64,000 nucleotides of DNA from Meta bourneti. Its lineage: Eukaryota; Arthropoda; Arachnida; Araneae; Tetragnathidae. This document shows, piece by piece, positions 23,220-35,099 of this stretch. Within the stretch, counting starts at the first letter, position 1. The number at the start of each line of letters is the position of its first letter. Both the position numbers and the translations under genes were made by a program. The notes beneath the pieces were generated by a model. That model was not told where the DNA came from. It was given only the letters and a program-made list of their open reading frames with translations, and made no database searches. The stretch covers positions 77,271,130 through 77,335,129 of the forward strand of contig OW119922.1 in NCBI GenBank assembly GCA_933210815.1, read 5' to 3'.

Positions 23220-23435
23220 GGGCCACAGTTCGAAGAGTAAATGTCAGCAAATGTTCTCACGTTGGTGTGATGTAGAAGCTTGGAGAGGGGTGTTCCGGCT
23301 CAGGTATGGCCCTCGTCATTTGAACGTGTTTTAAAATTACGAAGCTTTGTCCTCGGATCTTTCCCGGGTTGATTCCAGACCTTCGTCAATAACCCGCTGT
23401 GTTGATCTAGCACGACATTAATTTAATTACCAATC
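23220..23435 (+). mobile_element. SINE-A with internal deletion and perfect 14-bp TSD
   Basis: Identical flanks ACCTTAAACGTGCG lie at 23206-23219 and 23436-23449. The first bases of the head and the whole 3' body are present, but about 100 bp covering part of the A-box and all of the B-box are missing (GAAGAGTAA joins ATGTCAGCAAATG). Confidence 0.92.
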
Positions 23436-23449
23436 ACCTTAAACGTGCG

Positions 23450-24321
23450 ACAGAAAAATAAAAATGGACCAAGATATTACAGAAAACTTAAACCAGTGAT
23501 TTCACTTGCCAGTATCGGGAACCATTTGTACTAACAACTGTATCATTTCATATGACATCTTGAGAGTCAGAGTTGTTCTTGTCGCAAATTGCATTTAGGA
23601 AACCCTGCAATTCTGCAAAAGGGCGTTTTTCACCTAGTGGTCGAAATAGTTCAAGAGATTCCTAGAGACCAGAGGAGATTAGAGAGAGACCAGAAGAGTA
23701 GAGTCGATGGAAGTCCAGAAGCCCGATTTAAAAAAAAATTACAATTCGGTGGCACAATGGTTTGATAAAACCTAAAGCAAAGATGACGGTTTCTTTACGT
23801 AAATCTGAGTGAGAAGTTGGTGCCTGTTTTAACGAACTAGATTTTCACAGCAAAATCCAACCATGGACTGCAGATGTCTCATCCTCTCAGCCTCAAATGG
23901 TTTCTTACTACGATTAGATAATGACGTTCGTCATACTCAATGGGTACTACTGTATTGTACATTCTTCTAGTGGTGGCTAAGTTCATCACAGGGTATTACG
24001 TAAGGGTGAGAATTCACTAACTTTTTCTTACAAGGGGTCACCATGGGTCAAGAGGATTCGGCTAATGGCTAATCCCTGGGTCACGAGTGGTGAGAGAAAA
24101 GGAGCTAGACGAGACAGTCTAGGAAAAAAATTGGTTATGGAAGATTGAAAAAAGTTGTGCTGCGTTGTAAGGAGGTGATAACATATCAAGACTAGAGCAA
24201 TGAATAACTAAAGATAAAAATATCAAGTAACTCTAATCAAAATTCAATAAACATAATATGCTGGTAAGTATACCAGCGCATGGCCTCAACTAAAGGAGTT
24301 GATTGTAGATTTTTAGACGAT
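23450..24321. other. Unassigned stretch
   Basis: No recognised gene or repeat. Short purine-rich tandem AGAGACCAGAGGAGATT-like sequence near 23660-23700. Confidence 0.45.
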
Positions 24322-24440
24322 TGGTTGGTTTTGGATATTATGCCTTATTTGGCCAAGCTATCCCAAACACAAAACACACATTGCCAAGTAATTGTGAAAA
24401 GAAAGGACAAGAAAATATATATAGAGAAAGATAGCTTCGG
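24322..24440 (-). mobile_element. SINE-B, diverged tail fragment
   Basis: Weak match: TTGGTTGGTTTTGGATATTA, TATTTGGCCAAGCTATCCCA and AAACACAAAACACAC. Confidence 0.5.
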
Positions 24441-24668
24441 CAACCTGGGGTCGCGATCCCCATGTTCACCAGTGGTAGTAGAAACCTCACGGGAAAAGGA
24501 TGGATCACTAGAGTACCCCGAGTTCATGAAACCCGTACACGCCTAATGTAGTTTTATAGAACAGAGGTTAGGGGTAGACGGTGCGATGCCCATACAGTCT
24601 GCGTAAATAGTGCACTATATTTATGAATAGAAATAAATAATTTATGACAAGTTTGAGTCCCTCTCTGA

Positions 24669-25005
24669 GGGCCGTGGTAGCCCAGATGGGAGAGTAACAG
24701 ATTACCAACCGGAGGGGTGTGAGTTCGAAACTAGGTCCAGCCAAAGACCGTCGTGTATTCCACATAGATCACTAGGGGGGGGGGCTGGCGCACGTTAAAT
24801 CAGTTTTGTCCTCAAATGTCCTCATGCTGGCGTAGTGTGGAAGTTTGGAGAGAGGGGCGCCAGCTCAGGTGTTGACCTCGTCATCTGATCATGGTTCAAA
24901 ATTACGGGGTGTTGTCCTCGGATCTTTCACTTCGGAATTGATCCTGCACCATCGCCAATAGCCCGTTGGGTTGCTTCAGTGCGCCGTTAATTTACTAGCT
25001 ACCTG
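24669..25005 (+). mobile_element. SINE-A, full length with short insertion
   Basis: Complete copy from GGGCCGTGGTAGCCCAGATG to TTACTAGCTACCTG. About 20 extra bases including a run of Gs lie between CGTCGTGTA and GGCTGGCGCACG. Confidence 0.9.
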
Positions 25006-25639
25006 TATTAACCAGTTATATCAAGAGTATTACTCGACCAGATCTGTTTCAGTAAGGTTTCCCAAAACGCATCTTATATAACCGTTGACTTCTACCATTT
25101 CTCTTAAAATGTTCTCGAGCACCGCACGGTTTTTAGGTGTCGACAACACTGAGTTTCAGGCTTATAAATAAAATCCCAAATTCTTGGTAATCCATAAACG
25201 AACACCAAGGGGATCAGCAATTTTTCACCTCCTCGTATTTCAAGCACGGTGTTCAGGCGTCACTTGATGTATTGTTGTGCGTGTATTTGCAGCATAACTA
25301 ATTAACCAAATCCAATCACTTATAAAGGAAACATTAGAAGGGAATTTGTAACGTGTTTTCTTATCACTCTCAAACACGAAATCTATCGCCATAGTAACCG
25401 TAAGCGATCGGCACGCTAGGGAATTCAGGAAACCATTGTGTTTAAATGCCGACGCCGGCGGGACACAAACAAAATAAGCTTTCGTTCCGGCTGACTTTTG
25501 TTTTGGATGGGAATCTTCGGAAATACTGATTTGCTTTGTCTTTGTGTTCAGATCACGAAAAACGGCGGAAAGATGTAAATTGCGATTTATAAATAGAAAA
25601 GCGACAGATGTTTTCGTAGAAGCGAGACTACTAGACTCG
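25006..25639. other. Unassigned stretch with 139-codon minus ORF
   Basis: The ORF at 25240-25659 (minus) has no recognisable domain and no clear start or splice context. It is moderately long for this composition, but no gene is called. Confidence 0.35.
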
Positions 25640-25782
25640 CACTGCAAAATTGCTACCAATCAAAATTAAAGTAATTAATGTTAAGGAAAATTTTTAATTG
25701 TTATAAAAGAACTGTCTATAAGTTAGAAACCGATTAATAATAATGGTCGTGCTTAAAATCGCGCGGTTTAGGATCCAATCAG

Positions 25783-25845
25783 CGCCACCTAATTGCTATA
25801 CTGGTTTGTCTCCCAGCTGGTCCTGTGTTCGAATCCCGGTTTGTA
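25783..25845 (+). repeat. tRNA-like fragment
   Basis: Contains GTCCTGTGTTCGAATCCCGG, a B-box and T-arm-like block, preceded by an imperfect anticodon-arm-like region. No acceptor stem can be drawn, so it is a tRNA-derived relic rather than a gene. Confidence 0.45.
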
Positions 25846-25857
25846 AGTGCATGGTAT

Positions 25858-25979
25858 AGGTAGTTGAATTTACATCGCACTGAAGCAACACAACAGGTTA
25901 TTGACGATGGTCCGGGATCAATCCCGAAGGGAAAGATCCTTGTAATTTCGAACCATGCTCAGATGACGAGTTCAGTACT
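25858..25979 (-). mobile_element. SINE-A, 5'-truncated
   Basis: Tail half only: AGGTAGTTGAATTTACATCG, GTCCGGGATCAATCCCGAAG, and CATGCTCAGATGACGAG at its right edge. Confidence 0.82.
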
Positions 25980-26172
25980 TATTGAATTTACGTATTGAAT
26001 TGGAGAAACCAGGAAAATAAAAGCATCCAACCCCACATCGGTACATTCAAGGATCGAACTCATACACTAGCGCTTCAGTCTACCATCCTCCAAAAAAGTG
26101 ATAGAATCACTGGACTATTACGCTGTTAGAATCGAACACACGTTAATCCTAAATTATTAAGGGCCGCGGCCT

Positions 26173-26851
26173 GAATAATCCAACAGAGCTGAGAATGGAG
26201 ATAAGAAATATTCCAAATTATCTGAAATCGGTAGTCAGCAACATCTGTTATTACAAACAAAATTTTATGCACGATAAAAAATATTCAGTAGAAGTACACT
26301 AACTTCTCAAGCCCAATAAAACAAACTTGACAGTAAAAGTTGTTATCAATACAAATAAGAATAATTAATATAAATTATTGTTAATTATATAAACAAAGCT
26401 GCCAATAAGTTAGAAACAATAGCCTAATCTGAAGTCTCTCTCTAGGTTATACCTGCATTTTATGTAAGTCTGCATCTAAAAATATTCGTTAAAAATACAA
26501 AAACTGTTGACTTTACCCAATAAAACGAACTTGACAGTAAAAGTTCTTACCAATACTAATTAGAATAATTAATAACAATGAATAGTACTAATTGTGTAAA
26601 CAAAGCTGCCAATATGTTAGAAACAGTCATTTGCAGTAATGAGCTCTGATATGAAATCTCTTGATTTTACCAACAATTTATTTCAATCAACATTTTATAT
26701 ACATATTTACGAGGAGGCTATTGACTTCTTTATTTATGTTTTGTGTGAATACCGTTCCTTCATTTATTGAAAAAGAGAAAACGCATTTCTTTTCGGTGAC
26801 AAGGAGAAATGAATAATCCAACACAGTTGAGGATGGAGATCGGGAAATCCT
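26173..26851. repeat. Nested local duplications
   Basis: GAATAATCCAACAGAGCTGA (26173) recurs as GAATAATCCAACACAGTTGA (26810). Between them a unit of about 115 bp starting CCCAATAAAACAAACTTGAC (26310) recurs at 26518 (period about 206 bp). A more diverged third copy may lie at 25645-25730 (GTAATTAATGTTAAGG to AAGTTAGAAAC). Confidence 0.7.
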
Positions 26852-28150
26852 TAATTCCTCTCGAAGCATTCGCATCCCTACAATCATTCATCACTGGGTA
26901 CAGCATCCAATCTCCGCCATCCCATCGCGCGGACAGAAAACGGCAAGAATAAAATGGCACTCCCATCGGAAAATGATTCGAGGTGTTGTCCCACCACTAA
27001 CGGATAACTGATAGACTTTTGAATTATGGTTACTGTCCGAAACGCTAACGAAATAAACATTGACAGCGCGGAAAATCGAAGTCCCGCCGGAACACCCCCC
27101 AGTCACTATCGATGTCTCCCTCACCCCTTTTGCGCTCCTTTCCCCGCTTTTATCGAAAGCAAAAGCCGCGCAAAATCGGAAATCTGCGGTTGCACACCTC
27201 AGCAAACGATCTGATCGAACGATTACAGGGAAGGTGGACAGCGCGAGCGGTGGCGTGCCAGCTTGTAGGCACCGATTGTCGCCCGAAAGGCATCGGTCCT
27301 GGAGCAGGCCCGCAAAAATCGTTATCCCGACTTGAACCGAAAAGTCTGACTGAGGAAATTCGGGTCCGACTTTTCCGGTTTCCCGACTATGTTCCAGGGG
27401 GCTATTCATTATGGAACACGGAAGTTCTGGGGAAATGATTTGTTTCTGTGGTATCAGCGGAAGTCGGCGAAACGTCGACTCCATTCTATTGAGCGACTTG
27501 GCAGGGCTTATTGTGGAATGTTCGACGACTGGGGGGGGGGAGTCGGTCCGATCCTCCCTCGTATAACCACCTCGCGTCATCCCTGACTTTTAACGCTTTA
27601 AAGGAAATTAATTAATTTAGATAAATCGGCGGTATTTTTAAGGGATGCGGGTGGTTTTGGGTTAAACCCGCCAACTTCAATTTCCTTGTCGTTTCCTGGA
27701 GTTATTAGTTCGTCTGAAAGATCGAGGGAAATTTCGGGGGACTTTGGAACGCTCTTCCTCCCCACCCCCTTCCAATCAGTACTCCAACCGGGGGTTGGCA
27801 AGACAATGGGAAATGAAAGACCATCTTGCGCGTCGGTCACCAGCCTACTAAAGTCTCCCGAGGAAGAGATACCAGTTCAATAACATGCGACTCGGTTTGC
27901 CACAAAGGAACATCGGCTCCAATGTGCACAGCCGTTTTAAAGCGCGACTTTTGGAAGTTCCCAGCCGACAATGAGCCGCGGATTTCTCTCTGGCATTGTG
28001 TGGCATTTGAAAACGGAGCGGCTTTTCAAAACAATATGGCGGAAACCACGTGTTTTAATCGTTCGCTATCAGTGTTTACACGGAATTCCTTTTGTCCGGG
28101 CATTTTCCGCGCAAACTAGGGGAACGATTTTTAAAATAAACGTTAATAAA
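26852..28150. other. CpG-rich island without recognised repeats
   Basis: Clearly richer in G+C and CpG than its surroundings and free of the window's SINE and MITE families. Many frames are open on both strands. It could be a promoter or conserved non-coding island. Confidence 0.45.
26891..27580 (-). other. 229-codon ORF of uncertain status
   Basis: The longest ORF in the window. No signal peptide, transmembrane helix or known domain is evident; the product is Ser/Thr/Pro-rich at its N-terminus. Four plus-strand ORFs of 62-108 codons overlap it (27026-27586), which argues for stop-poor composition rather than coding. It could be a lineage-specific gene or a piece of a long 5' exon. I cannot name it. 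Confidence 0.15.
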
Positions 28151-30727
28151 TGAGCTTCCTTTGTTTGGATTTTTACCTCCCCATTTTGCCAGTATGGGTT
28201 TTTGTTTTTGGGTTATTTTTATGCTTCATTATGTACACGAGGGGGAGTATGTTGGGGGTTTGGGAACGAGAGATAATTATCAATAACAGTTCAATATGCT
28301 TTTATGCACGAGCTGGCGGTTATGATTAATTTCGCAGCCCATTCTCCGGCGAAAAGTTTTTCGCCCGGCGTTTTTCAATTTTAACTTTCTATTAAAACGC
28401 GCGACCGTATTTATTATCATTAATGAAATATTGCAACATAAAACGGTTTTAAAACTTGTTTTTCAAAACCCCGCATTCAGGAGGCCTTTTGTTTTCGCAA
28501 ACGATCGCTGAATCTGCGAATGAATGAGAAATGATGAAGGCAGGTTTTTTCCCTTCTTTTAAATACACATGCATGTATCCCGGCGCGTACCTCTCTTTCC
28601 CTCATTTACTCCCAACAGACGATAATAAAAGGAACACGCGTTTACAAATAATTGCCAAAACCGCATATAAATGATGACTTTTAATATATCTCTTCCGCTG
28701 CGTTCTGCGGGTGGGAAAATTCCCGAAGATACATCCAGCATCCATTATTGACAAATGCACTGCTAATTTAGACAGATATTTATCTGCCGACGGCTAAAAC
28801 AAATATTTGAACCGATATCTCAAATCAGCTGCTTTGGTTGAAAGGAGGAAAAAAAAATTCTAATCACGCTGAGATAATAATGGTTTTTTGAAATAAATTA
28901 TTTACTCGAAATAAAAAAGAACTGGCACACACACATACACGATAGCAGAAAAATATAGGAATTTCTTTAAACTCGCCGTCTTTGTGCAAAAAAAGCCTTT
29001 TTCCTGCAAATAAAGTATCGAGTTAAAAAACGAAATTTTTGGTGAAGTAATGAAAATAACGATAATTTATTTTCGTTTGATGATAATTTATTTTTATCTA
29101 GCTATTTATTGGGAACGATGAATAGGTTTTAGATTCTATTTTTTCGGATACTTTACGTAATACCAGGAAAAGCTTCTGGTTGTGGCATTAGTTTAAAAAT
29201 GTTTTATTATTTATAGATATTTTTTGCTATTTGTGTTCCGTTTCAACAACGGAAGCATTTGTGCATTTGGGAATTGTTTAACATCAGAATTTATATGCAT
29301 TGCAAGCGTATTGAGAATTTGTTTTTAATGTATAAATGAATTCGAAAGTTTCTACCAGTAGCCTGTTAATAAATCATATTAATGAATGCAAACGGGAATT
29401 TTGAGCTATGGACCATTCGACACCACTTTTCAGGCGGATCTACTATAACAGGGTTGCACAGACCGCGGCCAGCGGACCTAATGCGGCCCTCCGTTGATTT
29501 TATGCAAGTCACAGGATAGGTAATTTGGGTTTCAACTTTGTTACTAGATATGCGCAAATGCGCAAGCCTCTTTGGGTCAACATGCATATGTGAAACAAAC
29601 TTTTTCAGTTATGAATATTAACAAAGCGATAATTTGGAACCGCTTGACTAATGAAAAGTTAGAATCAATTTTGCACTTGGCTACTACCAAAATCGAAACA
29701 AATATTAAAACAATTGTTAAATCAAAGTAATGTCAAGCATAAAATTAAATTTTTTATTTTATTTTATTATCTTTCTTTTTTATAACAATATAAATTATAA
29801 ATAAAATAAATAATATATAACTTTCATGGTTTTTTGGGCGGCCCTCCCATAAGTCAGTGAATCTATGTGATCTTTGGTCTTACCCAGTCTGTGTATCTCT
29901 GTAGTATAGGATGCACTGAAATTAAAGAAGCAACCACTTGTAATCCAGTCAGATACTTTTCTTGAACACAAGGGCAGAATAATCATGTCTTACATCTTGT
30001 ATTCATGCTCTTTTATTTGATAAAATCTTAAAAATTATCTTATTTTCAAACATTTACAGGATCGTTGATTGGCTGAATTAGGATCGATTTCCATTAACTC
30101 TGCTGGAAAGTTTAAAAATCTTTTATGGGTGAAAACCTTTTAAGTTCTTACGTTTATACTATATTCGCTTTTGTAAGTAGAACAGGAAAGAGTGTTGAAA
30201 GTTAATATTTTCATTTAAATATAATTAACATTTTTCATAAATAATATGTTCGCTCTTATAGTTGTGGAACATCTATTCATTATTTGTTTTTATCTCCGTT
30301 TTGTTGACAGATAGCAAAAGAATGAAAAAAGATAAATACATAACTTAAAACATCAATCGTTTTCGTAACATATAACAAGTTAAAACTTTGTAATGAATAA
30401 TTATCGTCTGATAAAATATAAATTCGAATTTTTGCTTTCAATACACATTGTTTGGTAAAATATATTTCTGATAGTATACTCACAAAAATCTGCAAATAAT
30501 ATTCTTAGAATTAACATAAATAGATGAGATAAATGTACTAAGAAATGAAATGAATTCCTAGAAAAAGTGTAATACAAAATAACCTATTTTATAGAAACCT
30601 TAATGATTTAAGGGTTACAATGGTTTTTAGAGTTTTGAGAAACTATGACTTTTGCAGCAGAAATTACAACTAGCATGTTGCGTCATATTATGGAAAATGT
30701 ACACAACTGAGGTTATCTTATGGGCAG
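28151..30727. other. AT-rich unassigned stretch, 2.6 kb
   Basis: No repeat family or ORF above 73 codons. A GC-richer patch near 29420-29530 (GACCGCGGCCAGCGGACC) stands out but is not recognised. Confidence 0.5.
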
Positions 30728-31062
30728 TGAGAGGCATTTTCTGTCAAGCTAAATGTATATAATGGTGAGTGTTCTGCGACGGAATGTTTCCTGTAAGTAT
30801 TCCGAACGTGACGTCACTTGGTTTGTTTCCACATGACGATTTCAGCACTACGACGTAAAAATGCCAAATAATGAATTCTAAATTGGTATATGATGATTGA
30901 TTGGTCTCCGTCAGTTAGATTAAACGCCAAACGTCGCAAAAACGGTTAATGTGCTGCATTTTAAGGTAACCGGATATGCATCATGGTAGAGCATTTGGAT
31001 AGCAGAAGTAAAATCACTTTCCGTCTGGTTTGTTTATTTTAACTGAAATCCCACTCATATTG
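30728..31062 (+). repeat. Repeat C, forward copy
   Basis: About 335 bp. Blocks in order are GAGGCATTTTCTGTCAAGCT, AACGTGACGTCACTTGG (TGACGTCA at 30809-30816), TTGATTGGTCTCCG, AACGCCAAACGTCG, GGTAACCGGATATGCATCAT and GTCTGGTTTGTTTATTTTAA. The end of the element is displaced by a SINE-A insertion and resumes at 31140. No coding capacity; class unknown. Confidence 0.8.
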
Positions 31063-31139
31063 TTCGGGATCGATCACGGACCGTCGCCAATAGCCCGTTG
31101 TGGTACTCCAGTGCGATTTTAATTAGCTACTTACATACT
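31063..31139 (+). mobile_element. SINE-A, 77-bp 5'-truncated insertion with TSD
   Basis: Only the tail is present (CGGACCGTCGCCAATAGCCC and GATTTTAATTAGCTAC). It is flanked by CTCATATTG at 31054-31062 and 31140-31148 and inserted into Repeat C. Confidence 0.88.
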
Positions 31140-31182
31140 CTCATATTGAATAAATAATTCAGAGTGTGGCATTTCTGTCTAA

Positions 31183-31508
31183 TCGCTTAGAATGCGGATA
31201 CGAGAGTAATTTTCAGAGAAAATAAACAAACCAGACTGCGAAGATATTACTCCTGCTGTTCAAATGTTAATGCATGAAACATTTAGGGGTTATCTTAAAA
31301 TTTAGTTTATCGCTGTATTGGCAATGTTTGAAGTTTAATCTAATTGGCGTGACCAATCAACTATTCTAAATGAATTCGGAATTTATTCTTTGCAATTTAT
31401 TGGCGAAGTACTCAAATCGTATTCGAAAAATTAGCCACGTGATATCACATTCAGAATAAGTACAGGAAACACTACCGATACCTACATTAGCTTAACAGAA
31501 AATTCCTG
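31183..31508 (-). repeat. Repeat C, reverse copy
   Basis: The reverse complement aligns with 30728-31062 along its length: AAACAAACCAGACTGCG, TGGCGTGACCAATCAA, AATCGTATTCGAA and CCACGTGATATCAC. With the forward copy it forms a tail-to-tail inverted pair separated by about 120 bp, part of which is the SINE-A insertion. Confidence 0.8.
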
Positions 31509-32008
31509 TCATAATTTTATTTGAAAAAAGAACTCCACTATATTTGTAATTAGACATTTTTGTCGCTTTCAATAACCGACATTCCCTTCTAGAATCTCGA
31601 TCTGCATTTATTGCAAGATATGTCGAATGTATTATATGCATATACGCATATGATAGATTTAAAACAAACTTGTTTTAATGTATAGCTCTTCTGCGCATAT
31701 GTTTGTAAAGTTTGTTTTGTGGAATATTTTAGGAAAATATGTGTTTTTAGCGTTGCTCTCCAGCAAAAATAAAAAAAAACCCTCAAAAGAATGCAACGTA
31801 TTCGTGCATCGCCGGAAAGTATCTTAATTCTGATAGTTATATTTATTTTCAAGCATTCACTCTTTGTAGGATCGGGAATTGCCTGAATTGAGATCTGTTA
31901 TATACATTAACACTTTGTTAAAAAAGTTATTTAAAAAACTTTATGAATGAAACTAGTTTCTAGACATCGGAATATCAAATGAGAGAAAATTTATATACAT
32001 CAGCAGTT
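31509..32008. other. AT-rich unassigned stretch
   Basis: Nothing recognised. Confidence 0.5.
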
Positions 32009-32228
32009 CTAACCGTACCAGCTGTTTGATGAAATATCTCGGCCATCAAGTTCTGACCAATTTTGCTGATGACGAGATGTCTCCTCATCAATATATTGCC
32101 GATTTTTTGATGATGACGAGATCAAGATCTGGTCAATTTCTCTAACAACGGGTTATCTCGCCCATCAAGATTTGGCCAGTTTTGCTAATGACGAAATACG
32201 TCGTCGAGAGGACCAACAGGAGGGTGAA
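32009..32228 (+). mobile_element. TTAA-MITE, near complete, decayed ends
   Basis: The body matches the family (GATGACGAGATGTCTCCTCA, GATCAAGATCTGGTCAATTT). Targets are decayed to CTAA at the left and TGAA at the right, and the left end reads CCGTACCAGCTG instead of CCCTCCAAGTGG. Confidence 0.8.
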
Positions 32229-32737
32229 TATACCTAGAATATTTTTTGTAGTTAAATATACTTTGGAGTTAATCAATTTGCCAAAAAATCTATTTAAGTC
32301 AATAAAGTAAAACAAAATTTGAAGAACCCGACAACTTATTTGCAATCATAGATACCACCCTGGAACATAACTCAAACACACGGATGACAGAAAATGTCAA
32401 ACTGCCCTCTTTAGACTTGTAAATGGGCACATCCGATTAAGCCTCACTAAGTCATCTTCTGGTCTGTGTTCGTCTAGCAACAGATGAACTCCATGGAAGT
32501 CTTGTACAAGTGTTGAACTTTCTGAGTGTTCGCATTCATGGACTTGGTCTAGCTGTTTAGCTAGGTTAGGCTTTAAGGAATAAGTAACGAAACAAATAAA
32601 GTAAAAATGAATGAAATTGAAAAAAACCTGGTATGAATGCGATTTGGTTCACAAACGCTAGTTTGACTGAAGAAAAGAAATTAAATGATGCTTGTATAAT
32701 TTTCCAAGATCTGACCATTTGTATATGTTTGTGTGGG
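32229..32737. other. Unassigned stretch
   Basis: Nothing recognised. Confidence 0.45.
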
Positions 32738-32834
32738 TTAACATTCCGTTTCGCTGAGATATCTCGTCCATCAAAATCTGGTCAGTTTTGCTAATGGCGA
32801 GATACCTCGTTGAGGCAACCACCAGGAGAGTTAA
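32738..32834 (+). mobile_element. TTAA-MITE, 97-bp internally deleted copy
   Basis: TTAA ends lie at 32738-32741 and 32831-32834. Only one sub-repeat plus both ends remains (CTGAGATATCTCGTCCATCA, ATGGCGAGATACCTCG). Unequal exchange between sub-repeats would give this product. Confidence 0.82.
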
Positions 32835-34182
32835 GGAGGTTATGTTTTCTACTCTGTTAAAATAAAGACATAATTATTTTTTGTTAAACCTTTAAAACAG
32901 AAGGTATATGCGTGTCGTGTGTCACAATTTTACTCAAATATCTTATCTAAACTGCATAAATCTTTCACGGATGATAATATATTTTGTAATGATTTCAACA
33001 CAATAAATAATCTGCTTCAGTGAAGTGTTTTGTTTTATCTATTTTCTAACTATATTTGTGTATGTCTAATTTTTGCATTTTTTGGATAGAATATTTTTAT
33101 TCTCAGTATTTGGATTTTTCTCTAGAAAAACAACAATTAAATACATAAATAACAAGTTTAAATAGACATGCGACAGAAAAATAAACTTCTATAGGGATTT
33201 ATCTGCTCTTGTAAGCATTTATGGCTTATATGGGGGAATGTCTCTAAACGGTACTAAAAATAAAAGCTACCCAGTTTCCTGCCAAGGTAGCAATTGTGCA
33301 AAATTCTTAAAGTACTCAGAAAAATGTGCAAACCAATGCAACGACTACAGATCGCATTGGAAAACATCACATCGAGGAATTACTCAGATTGATCTGAAAG
33401 ATTATCCACTGGAACTAATAATAAATTTAATAATACTAATAAAAGCAATAATAACAAGGTCCAATAATGGATAATCATACCCGACCTACCCTGAAACCAG
33501 CCAGCTTCAACAAGGAAACGGATTGAAGGAAAATGATCGCCTTCCAGATAGAATCACCCGAATCGCAGAAATTACTGGATGCCCATTAAAAAAGAAATTC
33601 GGACGAGTGATCACTGGGTTAGATTTTTGACCTTGGAAATCGAAAAGGGTGGGGCGGGGCAAAGCCGATCGCTTAATTCCCTCCTCCACGCACGAGGGGG
33701 GATGCAGTCCCGGATTTCGAGGAGAAAGATCGTGAGTTGAACTCGATAAATGAAGATACAATCAGATTTCGTGTTCGTATAGGAAACGTTAATCGTTCCT
33801 GGTCCGTGTATGTTAATAGAGGCTCTCCGATAGGAGAGCAGAAAAAGGCGTGCGCTATGGTAGGGATGTTTTTCTAATTTCTAAACTTCGGAATCACTCG
33901 TAATGTTTCCGAGAGATAGGAGATGCTGGAATCCTTTTTTTCTCCGCAAACTAGTTTTTTGATGGAAAGTTGTTTGGATTGTGTGATGGGTTTTAAAATG
34001 CAGACGTCAAATTTGAGACGTTGAGTTTTTCTATGTGTGATGTAATTTGAAGAGTTTTCTCGAAAGGCTTTTCACTTTTAAAACAATACTATTTTTGCAT
34101 TTATGGATCCCATCTACAAAATTTCGACAGTTCTTCCAAAAGCGAAAGCAGAAATTCACCTAGAACCCAATCTGGTAAGGTC
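32835..34182. other. Unassigned stretch
   Basis: AT-rich at the left and moderately GC-rich at 33480-33760. Short ORFs of 78-84 codons have no recognisable domain. Confidence 0.45.
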
Positions 34183-34297
34183 TCTAACCCTGCTGATGGT
34201 TGCCTCGACGAGGTATCTCGTCATAGCCAAAATTGACCAGATCTTGATGGAGGAGATATTTCGTCATTAGAAAAAAAACTGACCAGATCTTGAATAT
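34183..34297 (-). mobile_element. TTAA-MITE fragment
   Basis: Reverse partial copy starting CTAACCCTGCTGATGGTTGC, with GACGAGGTATCTCGTC (a variant palindrome) and CTGACCAGATCTTGA. The other end is lost. Confidence 0.8.
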
Positions 34298-34477
34298 TAG
34301 AAAGGTTATTACGTCCTAAGTAAATTGTTTTACGTTTTTTTTTACAAAAAATACTGAATAAGACCGATTTAATTTGTTTTAAATACTAATTCTAAAGGAC
34401 TAAATATTCAAGTATATAGATATTGAAGAAACACGCATTCCAAAAATGTTGATTAGATATTTAAGAAAATATTAAAT

Positions 34478-34752
34478 CAGGTAGGTAGCTGAATTTAGGT
34501 ACCACTGGACCTTCGCCAGGGGCTATTGGCTACGGCCCGGTATCAATCCCGAAGGGAAAGATCCGAGAACAACACCTCGTAATTTTGAAGCACGGTCAGA
34601 TAACGAGGTCGACATCGAGCTGGCGCCCGTCACCAAACTTCCACACCACACCAACGTAAGGACATTTGAGACCACCAGCCCACACGTACACGACGGTCTC
34701 TAGTTGGATCGAGTTTCGAACTTGCAACACTCCGATTGGGCTATCGCAGCCT
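34478..34752 (-). mobile_element. SINE-A with TSD
   Basis: Reverse copy missing most of the tRNA-like head. It is flanked by ATATTAAAT at 34469-34477 and 34753-34761 (9-bp direct repeat, AT-rich, so moderate support). Confidence 0.85.
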
Positions 34753-34987
34753 ATATTAAATAAAAGCTACTTAATTTATTTTAAATAGTTGTTAATGCAA
34801 TTTTTGTTATCAAAATTCTGCTTCTTTAAGGTCAGTGTTTTTAAACACTGACATTTATTAGAATCTTTATTAGAATTTATTAGAATTATTATTAGAATGA
34901 ACATTTTATTTATTTTAAAGTTATGATTACTATACATTCAGCCATAACTGTTCAAATAGTTTTCAACTCCAATTTCATAGGAAAAAT

Positions 34988-35087
34988 TGGTGTTGTCCTC
35001 GATCTTTCTTTTCGGGTTTAATCCCGAACCTTCACCAATAGCCCGTTGTGTTTCTCCTTGTGCGACGTTAATTAAAATACCTACCTA
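34988..35087 (+). mobile_element. SINE-A, 100-bp 5'-truncated insertion, perfect 12-bp TSD
   Basis: Tail part only (GGTGTTGTCCTCGATCTTTC to AAAATACCTACCTA), flanked by identical CATAGGAAAAAT at 34976-34987 and 35088-35099. Confidence 0.92.
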
Positions 35088-35099
35088 CATAGGAAAAAT

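Noticed and set aside
25240..25659. 139-codon minus ORF
   Set aside because: No domain, no start or splice context, ordinary length for chance in 64 kb.
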